58,074 bases of DNA, taken from the NCBI RefSeq assembly GCF_011516935.1, contig NZ_WOTF01000014.1, forward strand, positions 1-58,074, read 5' to 3'. The notes beneath the pieces are model-generated. The model had not been told where the DNA came from. It ran no database searches and saw nothing but the letters and a program-made list of their open reading frames with translations. Numbering within the stretch: the first letter of the stretch is position 1; the number at the start of each line of letters is the position of its first letter. Both the position numbers and the translations under genes were made by a program. The DNA is from Acetobacter farinalis (lineage in GTDB: Bacteria > Pseudomonadota > Alphaproteobacteria > Acetobacterales > Acetobacteraceae). Positions 25,357 through 35,304 of the stretch are shown here, piece after piece.

Positions 25357-27369
25357 TTATCGGGCCATATGAGGGTCCGTGCGGCTTGGCTTTCCGTTTT
25401 CCATATGGCCTGCCCAGCGCATAAAAACATGCTTATGTTGGTCTGTCAGGACCAGATCATACCAGTTGTCAGACGATGCAATAGGCCACACGATCTGGGT
25501 TGCGTGCCCGGATGGCAGCGTGAGATCATGGCTGGCACCACTGTATTTTTCCGATATGTGTATCGTGACGGGCGTTTTTTCTCGATTATGCAGGGAGACA
25601 ACAAGAGTGTTGCCCTGTGGCGTGTAACGCAACGTGCATGCGATTTGAGGGCGGCTATGAAACTCACGAAAGAAGCCGTTTGGTCCATGTATCGTAACAG
25701 GTTTCTCTGACATGGCGTCAAGCTGCACAGTTATGGCCCGGCCTGCACAAACAGTGTAATGCCGCGCTATGCCAGCGTCCCGAATGCGCAGAACGGCACC
25801 CTGAGCCCCATCGTTGATAATATGCAGGCTACCATTCGCCAGAACATCTGTATGGAGGCTGTAAGGCAGCGCTCGCGCAGGTCTCTGCCCGGTCTCTTGC
25901 CTTGGCAAGGTTTGCCGGGACGGGATCTCCGGTTTTGGTAAAGAGCAGGATTTTCGAGTTTCGGCCAGATATGTATCAGTGCGAGGGAGAGTGGCCTCCC
26001 ATCTGCGGTCAGTCTGTGAAAAGTCGAAAATTGATGTCATATCGCCACAGATGCTGCGCCGCCAGGGTGTAATAAACGGGCATGGCACACCAAAGCGGGC
26101 TTCAAGAAAGCGCAGGATAGATGTGTGGTCAAATACCTGAGAATTGACCCAGCCCCCTTTGGTCCATGGGGATATGATGAGAGCAGGCACACGCGGCCCT
26201 AAACCTACGGGAACACCATGATAGCTCTCTCCCTGTGTGGAAGCCGTGCTGATGCCTTGCTTCTCATCAAGAGCTGGAATTGGGGGTGGAACATGATCAA
26301 AAAAACCGTCGTTTTCATCATAATTCAGAATGAAAACAGTTTTTGTCCATACATCAGGATGACGGACAAATACGTCCATCAATGCAGAAATCAGATATTC
26401 ACCATAACCCGGTGGGGCGTTGGGATGCTCGCTGAGAGCCGTTGGTGGCACAATCCATGAAACCTGCGGTAAGGTTCCCTGTGCAACGTCTCGTTCAAAA
26501 GCCGCGATAAGATAACGCCCTTCCGTATTATGCATATCCGCAGGGCCAGATCCGGGCACAATCGTGCGTGCTCGCCGGTAAGCCCATGAGTTTCTATCAA
26601 GATTGCGAAATGCTGCAAACGAGGCGAGAGGATTATCGCCGAAATTGTCGTATTCCTGATAAACACGCCAGGAGATGCCCGCGTCCTGAAGCTTTTCTGG
26701 ATATGTTGTCCAGTTAAACGGCGTGAAGTCAGGGTGATCTTTTGTGATGTCGGCGGACCAGTTCCCGTCATCTACGTTGTCAACAACCTGCTTTCCGGTA
26801 TTTCCCACGGCCAATCCGCTGGTGCCGCTGAAGAAATACAGGCGATTGGGGTTGGTCGGCCCGAATATCGATGCGTGATAGGAATCACAAATCGTAAAAG
26901 CATCGGCCAGAGCATAGTAGTACGGAATTTCGGCACGGGTAAAATAACCCATGGTCATCGGCGTTTTGTGGGGTACCCATGTGTCCCAGTTGTTCCATGC
27001 GGTCTGGGTGCCTTTCCAGCTATGGTCAAGGCTTGCAAGGCACGCGCTGGATGTATGTGCGGTATTGAAGAGGAAGGGCAGGACATGGCCACCCTTCCCG
27101 TCCGGCTGGGCAAAGACACTGCTGCCGTTGGACAGAGTTTTGGCGCGTGGGTCACCATACCCCCGTACGCCCTGCAAGCAGCCAAAGTAATGATCGAACG
27201 AGCGGTTTTCCTGCATCAGGATCACGACATGTTCGACATCCTGTATCGTGCCGGTCACCTTGTTGGGGGGCACGGCCAGTGCTTTTTTGAGGTTTTCCGG
27301 TAGGGCTGCCCCTGCCGTCGCGGCAGCGCTGAATTTCAGGAACTGGCGACGGTTCGGGGCAGAGACCAT
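25357..27369 (-). CDS. Phospholipase C, phosphocholine-specific type, Tat-exported
   Basis: This 670-residue secreted hydrolase cleaves phospholipids such as phosphatidylcholine. It has a Tat signal (NRRQFLKFSAAATAGAA). The phosphoesterase domain begins HVVILMQENRSFDHYFGCLQG (metal and catalytic residues near 54-60), continues with SYHASIFGPTNPNRLYFFSG, and has FILNYDENDGFFDHVPPP for the second metal site. Two C-terminal beta domains (about 480-665) are typical of the bacterial PlcN/PlcH family. It lies 41 bases after a TonB receptor on the same strand, probably in one operon, and ends at a strong terminator. Such genes are often induced by phosphate starvation, but no Pho box was recognised. 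Confidence 0.92.
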   Translation of the reverse strand: MVSAPNRRQFLKFSAAATAGAALPENLKKALAVPPNKVTGTIQDVEHVVILMQENRSFDHYFGCLQGVRGYGDPRAKTLSNGSSVFAQPDGKGGHVLPFLFNTAHTSSACLASLDHSWKGTQTAWNNWDTWVPHKTPMTMGYFTRAEIPYYYALADAFTICDSYHASIFGPTNPNRLYFFSGTSGLAVGNTGKQVVDNVDDGNWSADITKDHPDFTPFNWTTYPEKLQDAGISWRVYQEYDNFGDNPLASFAAFRNLDRNSWAYRRARTIVPGSGPADMHNTEGRYLIAAFERDVAQGTLPQVSWIVPPTALSEHPNAPPGYGEYLISALMDVFVRHPDVWTKTVFILNYDENDGFFDHVPPPIPALDEKQGISTASTQGESYHGVPVGLGPRVPALIISPWTKGGWVNSQVFDHTSILRFLEARFGVPCPFITPWRRSICGDMTSIFDFSQTDRRWEATLPRTDTYLAETRKSCSLPKPEIPSRQTLPRQETGQRPARALPYSLHTDVLANGSLHIINDGAQGAVLRIRDAGIARHYTVCAGRAITVQLDAMSEKPVTIHGPNGFFREFHSRPQIACTLRYTPQGNTLVVSLHNREKTPVTIHISEKYSGASHDLTLPSGHATQIVWPIASSDNWYDLVLTDQHKHVFMRWAGHMENGKPSRTDPHMAR

Positions 27370-27410
27370 GATATTATCCGTATTATGAGGCGAAAAAAGA
27401 CAGTGCCCTT

Positions 27411-29798
27411 TTAGAAGTGTTTGCGCACAGTAAAGAAGACCATGCGCGGTGCACCGGCCTGAAGGGTCTGAAGGCTGCCAGTTGGGTCGGTCGGGCGGAA
27501 GCCCGCGCTGCCGACTGTGGCGACATAGCGTTTATCAAACAGGTTGGTGACGTTAATCTGGGCATCCAGACCGCGCAGGGCCCAGTTGGTGCTGTGGAAG
27601 CGGTACCCAACGTTAAGGTTAAAGATATCGTTGGGATTGACCCACTGATCGTTCGTGTAGGTGTAAGTGCGTCGGCCCTGATACTGCATGCCGAAGTTAC
27701 CCCAGATCGAGCCATCATCATAGCTGATCTGAACGTTGGCCAGGTTCCGTGGCATGGCAACAACGCTTTTGCCTTGAGTGTTGTAGGTTATGCCACCTGT
27801 TGTCAGGTCGTTGTTATAGGTGGACTGGTTGTATGCGTAAGAGACATACAAGGACCAGCTATCTGTGAAGTGGTAATTGAATGCGGCATCAATACCGCGG
27901 GCTGTAACGCCGCCACCATTGACCAGAATGCTGGGGATACCCTGCACGTTGTTGGTTGCGTTTGGTGTAATGGAGAGCAGTCTGTTTTGGAATTCAACGT
28001 AGTAACCGGTCAGAGAAGCCTGAATGTGGCGGTCATGATAGCGGTAGCCGATTTCCTCACTGTAGGACATCTCCGGGCGCAATGAGTTTCTGGCCGAAGC
28101 ATAAGCTGCTGTGGTCATGGCGAACGGGCTGGTTGCACCGGTTGAGGAGTTGTCAAAAGCAGCCATGTTCCGTGCGAAATCAGCAAAGATTTCGTGGTGG
28201 CGGCTCAGGCGATAGTTGGCGCCAATCTGCGGCAGGAAGCCATTGGCGGATGTGATGGAACCACCGGCATAGGTATTGGTATCCGTTGGTACGCCCATAG
28301 AGTTGCCCTGCAACTGGCGGCCATGGTTATCAACTACCAGAGACTTGAAGCCGTAGTTCAGCTTCAATGCCGGGATAATCTGCCAGGTATCCTGAAGGTG
28401 GAACTGATAGGTTTTCGTATTGAAAGCACTCTGCCACTGGGTTTCAAACGCGTTGTTGTGGAACCAGTGAACAGAACTACCGGTATATCCATCTTCACTC
28501 AGCGGATAGAAGCGGCGCGCCTGTTCAAAATTGTTGTTTTCGAACCAGAAACCCCCTTCAATCGTGTGATGTCCGATTTCGTAAGACAGACTGCCAATAA
28601 ACCCTTCGCGATGAATGTCATATTCAGTGGTGCGAACTGAAATCGGGGAACCGCCGAGTTCGGCAGGTGTTGCAGTATACGGTGTTGCGTAAATACCCTG
28701 ACCTGTATTGGTGTGACCGTAAATTGTTGCAAAACCCTTCAGGTGGTCTGTCAACTTGAAATCGAGTTTTCCATATCCCAGCACGTCTTTACGCAGACCG
28801 GCAGAGTTATAGTAAGACTGGTCCTGATCCTTGATGCCGGCAGGGAAGGGCGTGTTGTTCTGGTAGGCTCTCGCAATATCTTTTGCGAGCCCGTAATTAT
28901 TTGTAATATTGTCGAGATTATATCCAATTGTGCGAATCTGCTCTTTGGAAATATCCTGATAATCGTTTTCCGCGCGCTGGCTGTAGTCTCCAAACACGGT
29001 CAGTTTCACCCTGTCACCCAGAGGCTGCACAAGCTTGGCGTTTGCCTGCTGCTGCTGCTGGATTCCGGTACCTTTCCACTTGTTGGCGTCCTGATAGTCA
29101 TAGGACATATACATACGCCCGCCACCGGGGAGTATGCCGGTGTTAACGCGGGCAAAGGTGCGCCATGTGCCATGGGACCCACCTGTGGCGGCAACATCCA
29201 CACCGAATTTCTTGGTTGGGTCTATGGAGGTGAATTCAAGCGCCCCGCCGAGGTCGTTGGAGGCAGCAACACCGACAGACCCAGCGCCTTGTGCCAGTGT
29301 CGCCGCGCCGTTGTTTTCTGTCTGGAGCGCGCGGCCAATGGCAAGGCCGTTATCGTTGGCATAGGCAAGGTTACCAAGTGGAATACCGTCCATGGTAAAG
29401 CCCAGACGGCTTTGATCAAAACCACGGATAATGATTTGCTGTGACCATTCATAAGACCCTAACGGATCTGATGACGTAAACATGACCCCCGGCAGCTTGG
29501 AGAGGGTCTTGAGCGGACTGGTGCCGGGTGCGACCTGCTGAAGAGCCATATGGGAGAGTTTCTGTGTCTCACGCGCTGCACCAGCCCCGAGTACAACAAT
29601 GGATTCTGCCTGATTAGCCTGGACAGAAGTCACTTTTGCTTTTTTTACAGCAGAAGCAGTTTTGCCTTTCTTTGCTGCCTTGGTGCTGGTCTGTTGCGTG
29701 CCGGCCTGAGTAGGCGTTGCAGCAGTTTGAGCGTGCGCGTTGGAAAGAAACAAAGAACTCAAACAGGTTGTAAGAAGGAGAAGTCTACTCCGTTTCAT
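27411..29798 (-). CDS. TonB-dependent receptor paired with phospholipase C
   Basis: This 795-residue outer-membrane receptor has a signal peptide (MKRSRLLLLTTCLSSLFLS, cleavage near AHA). A Lys/Ala/Thr-rich linker follows, then a TonB-box-like ESIVVLGAG near residue 66, a plug (LKTLSKLPGVMF, IIIRGFDQSRLGFTMDGIPLG) and a barrel that ends in RKHF. It is clearly related to the receptor at 32252-34792: both share the PLG...KVTxFGxYxxxxxxDY/NY region and the QGAGxxxxxxxxxLGGA block. Its partner gene is plc, 41 bases downstream, suggesting uptake of a lipid- or phosphate-derived product, which is inference. Confidence 0.88.
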   Translation of the reverse strand: MKRSRLLLLTTCLSSLFLSNAHAQTAATPTQAGTQQTSTKAAKKGKTASAVKKAKVTSVQANQAESIVVLGAGAARETQKLSHMALQQVAPGTSPLKTLSKLPGVMFTSSDPLGSYEWSQQIIIRGFDQSRLGFTMDGIPLGNLAYANDNGLAIGRALQTENNGAATLAQGAGSVGVAASNDLGGALEFTSIDPTKKFGVDVAATGGSHGTWRTFARVNTGILPGGGRMYMSYDYQDANKWKGTGIQQQQQANAKLVQPLGDRVKLTVFGDYSQRAENDYQDISKEQIRTIGYNLDNITNNYGLAKDIARAYQNNTPFPAGIKDQDQSYYNSAGLRKDVLGYGKLDFKLTDHLKGFATIYGHTNTGQGIYATPYTATPAELGGSPISVRTTEYDIHREGFIGSLSYEIGHHTIEGGFWFENNNFEQARRFYPLSEDGYTGSSVHWFHNNAFETQWQSAFNTKTYQFHLQDTWQIIPALKLNYGFKSLVVDNHGRQLQGNSMGVPTDTNTYAGGSITSANGFLPQIGANYRLSRHHEIFADFARNMAAFDNSSTGATSPFAMTTAAYASARNSLRPEMSYSEEIGYRYHDRHIQASLTGYYVEFQNRLLSITPNATNNVQGIPSILVNGGGVTARGIDAAFNYHFTDSWSLYVSYAYNQSTYNNDLTTGGITYNTQGKSVVAMPRNLANVQISYDDGSIWGNFGMQYQGRRTYTYTNDQWVNPNDIFNLNVGYRFHSTNWALRGLDAQINVTNLFDKRYVATVGSAGFRPTDPTGSLQTLQAGAPRMVFFTVRKHF

Positions 29799-30260
29799 GC
29801 AACGTGATTCCTCATATGAAAAGGCTCCCTGCGCGGGATTGTGATGTCGCGGCGAGACTATGTTTCTGACAACGGAGTGTCTTGTTGTGGTTTTGTGAAA
29901 GGAAAATTACAAAATTATGAAATTAAATATTTGTGTGTAAAAGAAATCTGCGAATTGTTTTTTTGGAAATATCATTTATTATTTTTAATGCGTTAGAGTA
30001 GATAAAAAATCTTCTCATTCTGAATTCGCTATGAATTCTAAGGTTATGTTTGAAGGATGATCGCCTTCTTGTGGAGTATTGGGGTGTTTTGTGGTGCGAA
30101 TTGTGCAGCGTCGCCTTCAGAGACGGTGCGGGCACTGGATGATGAGCTTCGCATACGCGTTCTGGACCCTGGAACTGCTGGCACCGTTATGGGCGATACC
30201 AGAGTTTTTCCTGCAGGTTTCGGGCGGCGTTATGATCAGAACATGCGTTTATAATGCCCT
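29799..30260. promoter_or_regulatory. AT-rich intergenic region upstream of the plc-linked receptor
   Basis: These 460 bases carry the promoter region of the minus-strand receptor gene; the part at about 29880-30030 is strongly AT-rich. A plus-strand frame of 65 codons (30057-30254) starts with a plausible signal-like stretch but has no ribosome binding site or family likeness and is not called. No operator could be identified. Confidence 0.35.
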
Positions 30261-30271
30261 CTAAAGAGGGC
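30253..30271 (-). terminator. Hairpin overlapping the ester-hydrolase stop codon
   Basis: Arms GCCCTCT and AGAGGGC form a short stem around the TAG of the hydrolase gene. There is no clear T tract, so termination is weak or needs another factor. Confidence 0.35.
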
Positions 30272-32183
30272 TCGGTGACGTCTGATGCACCTGAAGCCAG
30301 CTTCCTGCGGTATCGATACTGATTGTTGCAGGTTTGTAGGCGTCAGGTGTGGCGTTAAAAATGCTGTCAACATATGTCTGCGGGTTACGGTCATAGAGCG
30401 GGAACCAACTGGACTGGATCTGTATCATGATCTTGTGACCGGGCAGGAACGTGTGGTGCACAATGGGCAGCCTCATGCGATAGGTCTGCGGTGTATTGGC
30501 GGGAATAGCTTCCGGATGTGCAAAACTGTTTCTGTAGCGGCCACGCAGGATATCTGCGCTGATCATTAACTGGTAGCCGCCCATTTCCGGTTGATCGGGG
30601 ACCTCATCGGGATAAACGTCAATCAGTTTGATCACAAAATCTCCGTCTGTGCCGGTTGATGAGGCGGTGAGATGCACAAGCGGCTGGCCGGTTATGGAAA
30701 CGGCTTTTGTCAGTGTCTGGGATGTAAAGGACGCGACATCTGGCCGCGATGCCGCATTGCGCTGGTCACTCGCCAGCCACCATTGCCATTCCGAGCCGGG
30801 AAGATTTTTTGAGATGACCGGCCTCTGCACATAAGGAACGGGGTGCTCGGGGTCGGACACATACTGTACTGTTTCGGCATCTTTTGTGGTGGGGTTGAGG
30901 GTCAGGCCATGATGGGTAGCAAGCTGGAGGACGGTGCACTCTGTTGTGCAGTCCTGCGGCGAGAGTGCAGGCATGCTCTCCCATTCATTTGTCCCGGTGC
31001 GGAACGCGGTGACACGGGCGGGAAGAGGGATTGAGCTGTCTTTCAGATAATGAGCGAGGAACGGTTCCAGAATTTTCTTGCGAAAATATAAGCCTGTATC
31101 GGAACGCAGCTTCACGGGGCCAAGTGTGCTGGCCTCTTTGATTTCTCCCCCATGATTCCATGGGCCCATGGCCAGCCAGAGGTCGGGTTGTGAAGCGGGA
31201 ACTTTCTGCAGGGCATAGTAGAGCGCGATCGCGCCGTAATTATCTTCCTGGTCCCATAGGCTGTGGACAAGAAGTGTCGGGACGGTAAGGCCTTCTTTGG
31301 GGAGAATGCGGTCCAGCGCCTGAGACTGCCACCAGTCATCATAAGCGGGATGCGCCAGAATTTGGCGGAAAAAGCCGATTTGCTCCATGCCGTGGGCTCT
31401 GGCGATGGAACCTGCGGAAACACCGTTCAGGAAAAGCTGGTAGTTATCATAATCTCTGCTCCACCACTTGAGTGTGTTTTTGGGTGTTGCATCCTGATTG
31501 TAGATATAGGGAAGCATTTCCTCCCGGAAGGCGCCATTATGGAACCAGTCATCTCCCATCCATCCATCTACCATGGGATTCATGGGCACCGAAACTTTCA
31601 GGGCTGGGTGAGGGTGAATCAAAGTCGTGAGAGCGGTATAACCATCATAGGAGACACCAATAATGCCAACTTTCCCGTTGCTTTCAGGAATGTTGTGAAT
31701 GAGCCATTCAATGGTGTCCCATGTATCTGTGCTGTGATCAACTTTTGTGGAATTTAATGGACCACGCATGGGATGATTCATGACGTAGCGGCCTTCTGAC
31801 CCATATTTGCCGCGTACATCCTGAATAACCCGAATATAGCCACCATCAGCAATGACATCAGGCATATTGTCATACCCTTGCAGGACGGAGGTCATGGTTC
31901 CGCTTTCTGCCAGAGAGGTCATGTGGTCGGCATTGTAAGGGGTGCGGGTTAGAAGAATGGCGGCGTTGTGTGCATTTTTAGGGATCAGAACAACTGTATG
32001 TAATTTTACTCCGTCTCGCATGGGGATCATGATGTCTTTTCGGACAAAATCAAAATCCTGATCTTTTAAGACAAATTTCTCAGGCATATCCTGAAATATG
32101 CCATCAGCCTTGCCTGCCTGCTGTGCATGAGCGGGCATGCTTGCTGTCAGAAGAAGTGCGAGAAGAGCAGAGCTTTTTTTCAT
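30261..32183 (-). CDS. Periplasmic alpha-amino acid ester hydrolase (CocE/NonD, S15-like)
   Basis: This 640-residue enzyme has a signal peptide (MKKSSALLALLLTASMPAHA). The alpha/beta-hydrolase core gives Ser178 in IIGVSYDGYTA, Asp311 in HSLWDQEDNYGA and His344 in PWNHGG. A carboxylate cluster that in this enzyme class binds the substrate alpha-amino group is present as Asp212 (GDDW) with Glu313 and Asp314. The spacing equals that recalled for the Xanthomonas citri enzyme shifted by four. A C-terminal jelly-roll domain (about 420-635) completes the fold. The class is known from Acetobacter turbidans and acylates beta-lactam nuclei in vitro; its natural substrate is unsettled. It follows a TonB receptor after 68 bases. 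Confidence 0.9.
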   Translation of the reverse strand: MKKSSALLALLLTASMPAHAQQAGKADGIFQDMPEKFVLKDQDFDFVRKDIMIPMRDGVKLHTVVLIPKNAHNAAILLTRTPYNADHMTSLAESGTMTSVLQGYDNMPDVIADGGYIRVIQDVRGKYGSEGRYVMNHPMRGPLNSTKVDHSTDTWDTIEWLIHNIPESNGKVGIIGVSYDGYTALTTLIHPHPALKVSVPMNPMVDGWMGDDWFHNGAFREEMLPYIYNQDATPKNTLKWWSRDYDNYQLFLNGVSAGSIARAHGMEQIGFFRQILAHPAYDDWWQSQALDRILPKEGLTVPTLLVHSLWDQEDNYGAIALYYALQKVPASQPDLWLAMGPWNHGGEIKEASTLGPVKLRSDTGLYFRKKILEPFLAHYLKDSSIPLPARVTAFRTGTNEWESMPALSPQDCTTECTVLQLATHHGLTLNPTTKDAETVQYVSDPEHPVPYVQRPVISKNLPGSEWQWWLASDQRNAASRPDVASFTSQTLTKAVSITGQPLVHLTASSTGTDGDFVIKLIDVYPDEVPDQPEMGGYQLMISADILRGRYRNSFAHPEAIPANTPQTYRMRLPIVHHTFLPGHKIMIQIQSSWFPLYDRNPQTYVDSIFNATPDAYKPATISIDTAGSWLQVHQTSPSPL

Positions 32184-32251
32184 AATGGCCTTGGGTGAGA
32201 ATATGGAAAGCCGGACACATGCCCTGTGCCCGGCCCATGTCGGTTGATTTT

Positions 32252-34792
32252 TTAGAACTCGGCGGTGAGTGTCCCAAAGAATTGCCGTGGCGCTGCGACA
32301 AACAGGTTGGCGTTATCGTCACCCTGCACGGATGCAGCACCATAGACGCCGCCAATATAGTTTGCGTTGAACAGATTGGTTATCCCAAAAGTTGTTTTGA
32401 GATTCTGCGTAAAGCCAATTTTCCCAAAATTATAGGCAAAGTTCGTGTTGGCAACCCAGTAAGCCGGAATGCTTTCATCATTCAGATAGGTCATCGGGCG
32501 TGAACTGATATAGTTGACGTTGAAGTTAAACATGGCCCGTTTGTATGTATAATTCAGGTTCGCCTTATACATGAACTTTGGATAGTAGACCTGATGCTTC
32601 CCTTTGATATCGTATGATGTCCCACCATAATTGATGGAGCGGCTTTGATATTGGGCATCGTTCCAGCTGAAGCTGTTTGTAATTTCAAGCCCTTCCACCG
32701 GGCGGATTGTCCCCATGACGTCCGCACCGTTCACGCTTTCTTTCCCGACGTTCAGGAAAGCACTGTTTGCGTTGTTTGCGCTTCCTTCCGTAATGGCGGC
32801 AACGCGGTTGTAATAATCGGTATGATAAAAGTCAGCCGATATTGAATACAGGCTTGTGTCATATCGATACCCTGTGACGTAATTCCATGTCCGTTCAGGG
32901 CGGAGAATGCTCTTGTTGGTATCAAACACCTGTTGGGCCGTGTGTCTGGAGTTGCCCAACCCGCCCCACGGGGTGCTGCTTGATGTCTGGGAATAATAGT
33001 CATAGGCACGCATATTTTCTGCAATATCAAAGTAGAACTCATGATGATTGAGAAAGTGATAATCAAAGTTAATGTGGGGCAGGAACGCTGCGGAGGCTGT
33101 TAGTGTGCCATTGGCCGCATGGCGATAATACGTATTCCATCCTTCTGCGGTTAACTGCTGCGTGTAATCATCCTTTGTTCCGCCATGTGTTGTCTGGGTG
33201 AGGGATTTGAAGCCCGCCTGCAGATTCATACCGGGAATGATTGTCCAGCGGTCCTGAAGGAAAAACTGGAACGTATTGGTGTTATAGGAGTCATTGAACC
33301 AGGTATGCCCGGTGCCCTGTTTGAAATCAGAGAGCCAGTTATGGCCAGAGTTCAGACCATCTTCATAGAGTCTCTGATTGTAAATCCAATGGTTGTTTTC
33401 ATACCACACGCCCGTTTCAATCCGGTTGTGGTGCGGTGCTTCTATGGTGAATTTCTGGGTGCCGCCGAGACGACGCATGACGGCATGCGCCATGGAGAGC
33501 GCCATGGGAACACCTGTTACGGTGCCATCTGGAAGGAGTTCAGGTGTGCCATAGGTCGGAGACGTGACAAAGTTGTTGGTGCCACCGTACAGCCCGCTGC
33601 TGACGTTTCCATAAAGGACGGTGTCAGACTTTACTTTATCAAAAAGATCGTAATGCGTGTTGATTGAGGAAAGGTAGGTGCGCTGGAGTTGTGAGGAATC
33701 CCACGCATAATCGCCAATTTCATCATTGGAGAGGCGACCCTGGTATCCTGGCGGGACGTCAGACGTATATTGTGCATAATACGCCCAGAGTTTTGCCTTA
33801 TCATAATCGGGTTTCAAATATGTGGAGTTCGGCCCCATTGTTCTCCACATGTTTTTGGTCATGGTCAGATAGTTGCCTTGGGCGAAGTTCCCATAACCAA
33901 AAAAGGCAGTGACTTTCCCGCGGCTGCCAAGGGGCTGGACAACTTTTGCATCCGCCTGCAATTCGCTTTGGTAGCCTTGCCCTTTCCACAGGTCTGTTTT
34001 TGTGCGTGCGAAGGAGGCGTAGAATTTTGTTCCTGTGGAATTCAGAATTCCGCTGTCAGCACGGCCATAGGTGCGGAATGCGTTATAACTGCCGAATGTC
34101 TGGCTGATTTTGCCACCGGCCTTGTCCTTTGGGTCTGATGAGACATATGTCATCGCGCCACCAAGGTTCTGGGCGGAGAAGGAGTCCAGCGCGCCGGCTC
34201 CCTGAGACATTGTCATCCCGCCGATGTCATCCTGAATCATAGCCTGTGTGATGGAAACACCGTTGTTGTTGGTGAAACCCTGTGTTCCCAATGGGATGCC
34301 ATCCAGTGTTGCGCCAATCTGCATTTGCGTGAACCCACGCATGAAGAAGGTGTTTCCGTATGTATCAAGGCCGAATGCATCTGTTGATGTGAAGTTGGCA
34401 CCAGGTGTGGTCTGGGCCAGGATCTGCATGGGGTTGGTGCCCTCAACAAAGCGATCCATGACCTTGCGTGACACGGCAACTTCCGCACCTCGGCTGGCGA
34501 TGCGGCGTGTGCTGACGTTTATTTCCTCGCTCTCTTTGCTGTGCAGCGGGCCGGAATGGTGGGGGCGCGGCGCTGCGGCATGCACGGCGCCGGCGGGCAG
34601 GGCACTGGCAGGCGCGGAAGAAAGGCTTTTGCGGTGTTTGGCCCGGATGGGCGTCTTGAGCGAGTTCTTGGCTCCATGCAGGGAGGCCGCGGCTGATGCG
34701 TCGGGAATAACGAGAAGGCTTGCGAGTGCTGTGCCAAACAGCAAAACGGCCCTGCTATAATGGGCGCAGAGTGTTTGACAGTGGTGACGCAT
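32252..34792 (-). CDS. TonB-dependent receptor paired with the ester hydrolase
   Basis: This 846-residue outer-membrane receptor has a signal peptide (VLLFGTALASLLVIPDASAAA), a basic linker, and a TonB-box-like EEINVSTRR near residue 88. The plug has MQILAQTTPGANFTSTD and FFMRGFTQMQIGATLDGIPLG. The long barrel ends in FGTLTAEF. It is a paralogue of the receptor at 27411-29798. The downstream hydrolase on the same strand suggests a shared message and a peptide- or amino-acid-derived ligand, which is inference. Confidence 0.88.
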   Translation of the reverse strand: MRHHCQTLCAHYSRAVLLFGTALASLLVIPDASAAASLHGAKNSLKTPIRAKHRKSLSSAPASALPAGAVHAAAPRPHHSGPLHSKESEEINVSTRRIASRGAEVAVSRKVMDRFVEGTNPMQILAQTTPGANFTSTDAFGLDTYGNTFFMRGFTQMQIGATLDGIPLGTQGFTNNNGVSITQAMIQDDIGGMTMSQGAGALDSFSAQNLGGAMTYVSSDPKDKAGGKISQTFGSYNAFRTYGRADSGILNSTGTKFYASFARTKTDLWKGQGYQSELQADAKVVQPLGSRGKVTAFFGYGNFAQGNYLTMTKNMWRTMGPNSTYLKPDYDKAKLWAYYAQYTSDVPPGYQGRLSNDEIGDYAWDSSQLQRTYLSSINTHYDLFDKVKSDTVLYGNVSSGLYGGTNNFVTSPTYGTPELLPDGTVTGVPMALSMAHAVMRRLGGTQKFTIEAPHHNRIETGVWYENNHWIYNQRLYEDGLNSGHNWLSDFKQGTGHTWFNDSYNTNTFQFFLQDRWTIIPGMNLQAGFKSLTQTTHGGTKDDYTQQLTAEGWNTYYRHAANGTLTASAAFLPHINFDYHFLNHHEFYFDIAENMRAYDYYSQTSSSTPWGGLGNSRHTAQQVFDTNKSILRPERTWNYVTGYRYDTSLYSISADFYHTDYYNRVAAITEGSANNANSAFLNVGKESVNGADVMGTIRPVEGLEITNSFSWNDAQYQSRSINYGGTSYDIKGKHQVYYPKFMYKANLNYTYKRAMFNFNVNYISSRPMTYLNDESIPAYWVANTNFAYNFGKIGFTQNLKTTFGITNLFNANYIGGVYGAASVQGDDNANLFVAAPRQFFGTLTAEF

Positions 34793-35304
34793 CTAAGAAA
34801 CCCCTTTCATTAACGTAACGAACTATGGTGTCCAAACCTTGCTGGGTCAGCCGGGAGCCGAGCATGAGAGCCCTTGCGCCGTAGGCCATGTTGTTAAATC
34901 GCAACGTACTATGTCAATCTCAAAATAGAGAGGCGTCCGATAACCTTGCGTTAAGGGCGGAATATGTATGGCGATCAATAAAATTGGGGAATGAAGCGGC
35001 CTACAGAAAAGGGCTGCCTCGTTCATCGAGCGTTCGGCCGGGTATCAAGTGCCTGCCTGCCAGAGCCGTGGGCCGTTGCATGCGCTGTTTTGAGGCGGAT
35101 AACAAGGCGGCGTGCATGCGGGGCTAACGCGGGGTTGCCCTGTTCAAGGGCGGGCAACGGGCCGGGGAGGGAGCAAGCAGAAGGTGTAAGGACTCCCGAT
35201 TGTCCTTGATCCTTCGGTGCGTTCTGTATTTCTGAAAGTCCGTGATTCGAGATACGGCTTTGAAAACCCCTGAAGTTCTGTAATTTTCCCTTCCCCTGCC
35301 TTTC
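34793..35304. promoter_or_regulatory. Upstream region of the receptor-hydrolase operon
   Basis: No gene is recognised in these 510 bases. Two imperfect direct copies of a motif lie ahead of the receptor start: TTAACGTAACGAACTATG at 34810-34827 and TTAAATCGCAACGTACTATG at 34894-34913. They could be regulator sites. A hairpin with arms GTTGCCC and GGGCAAC occurs at 35134-35158. The end near 35300 is the 3' flank of the amidase gene. Confidence 0.35.

Noticed and set aside
30057..30254. 65-codon plus-strand frame with a hydrophobic start
   Set aside because: No ribosome binding site, no family, and it lies in the promoter region of the opposite-strand receptor.
34793..35304. Cobalamin or other riboswitch before the TonB receptor
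   Set aside because: The conserved riboswitch blocks could not be found; only a simple hairpin and direct repeats are seen.
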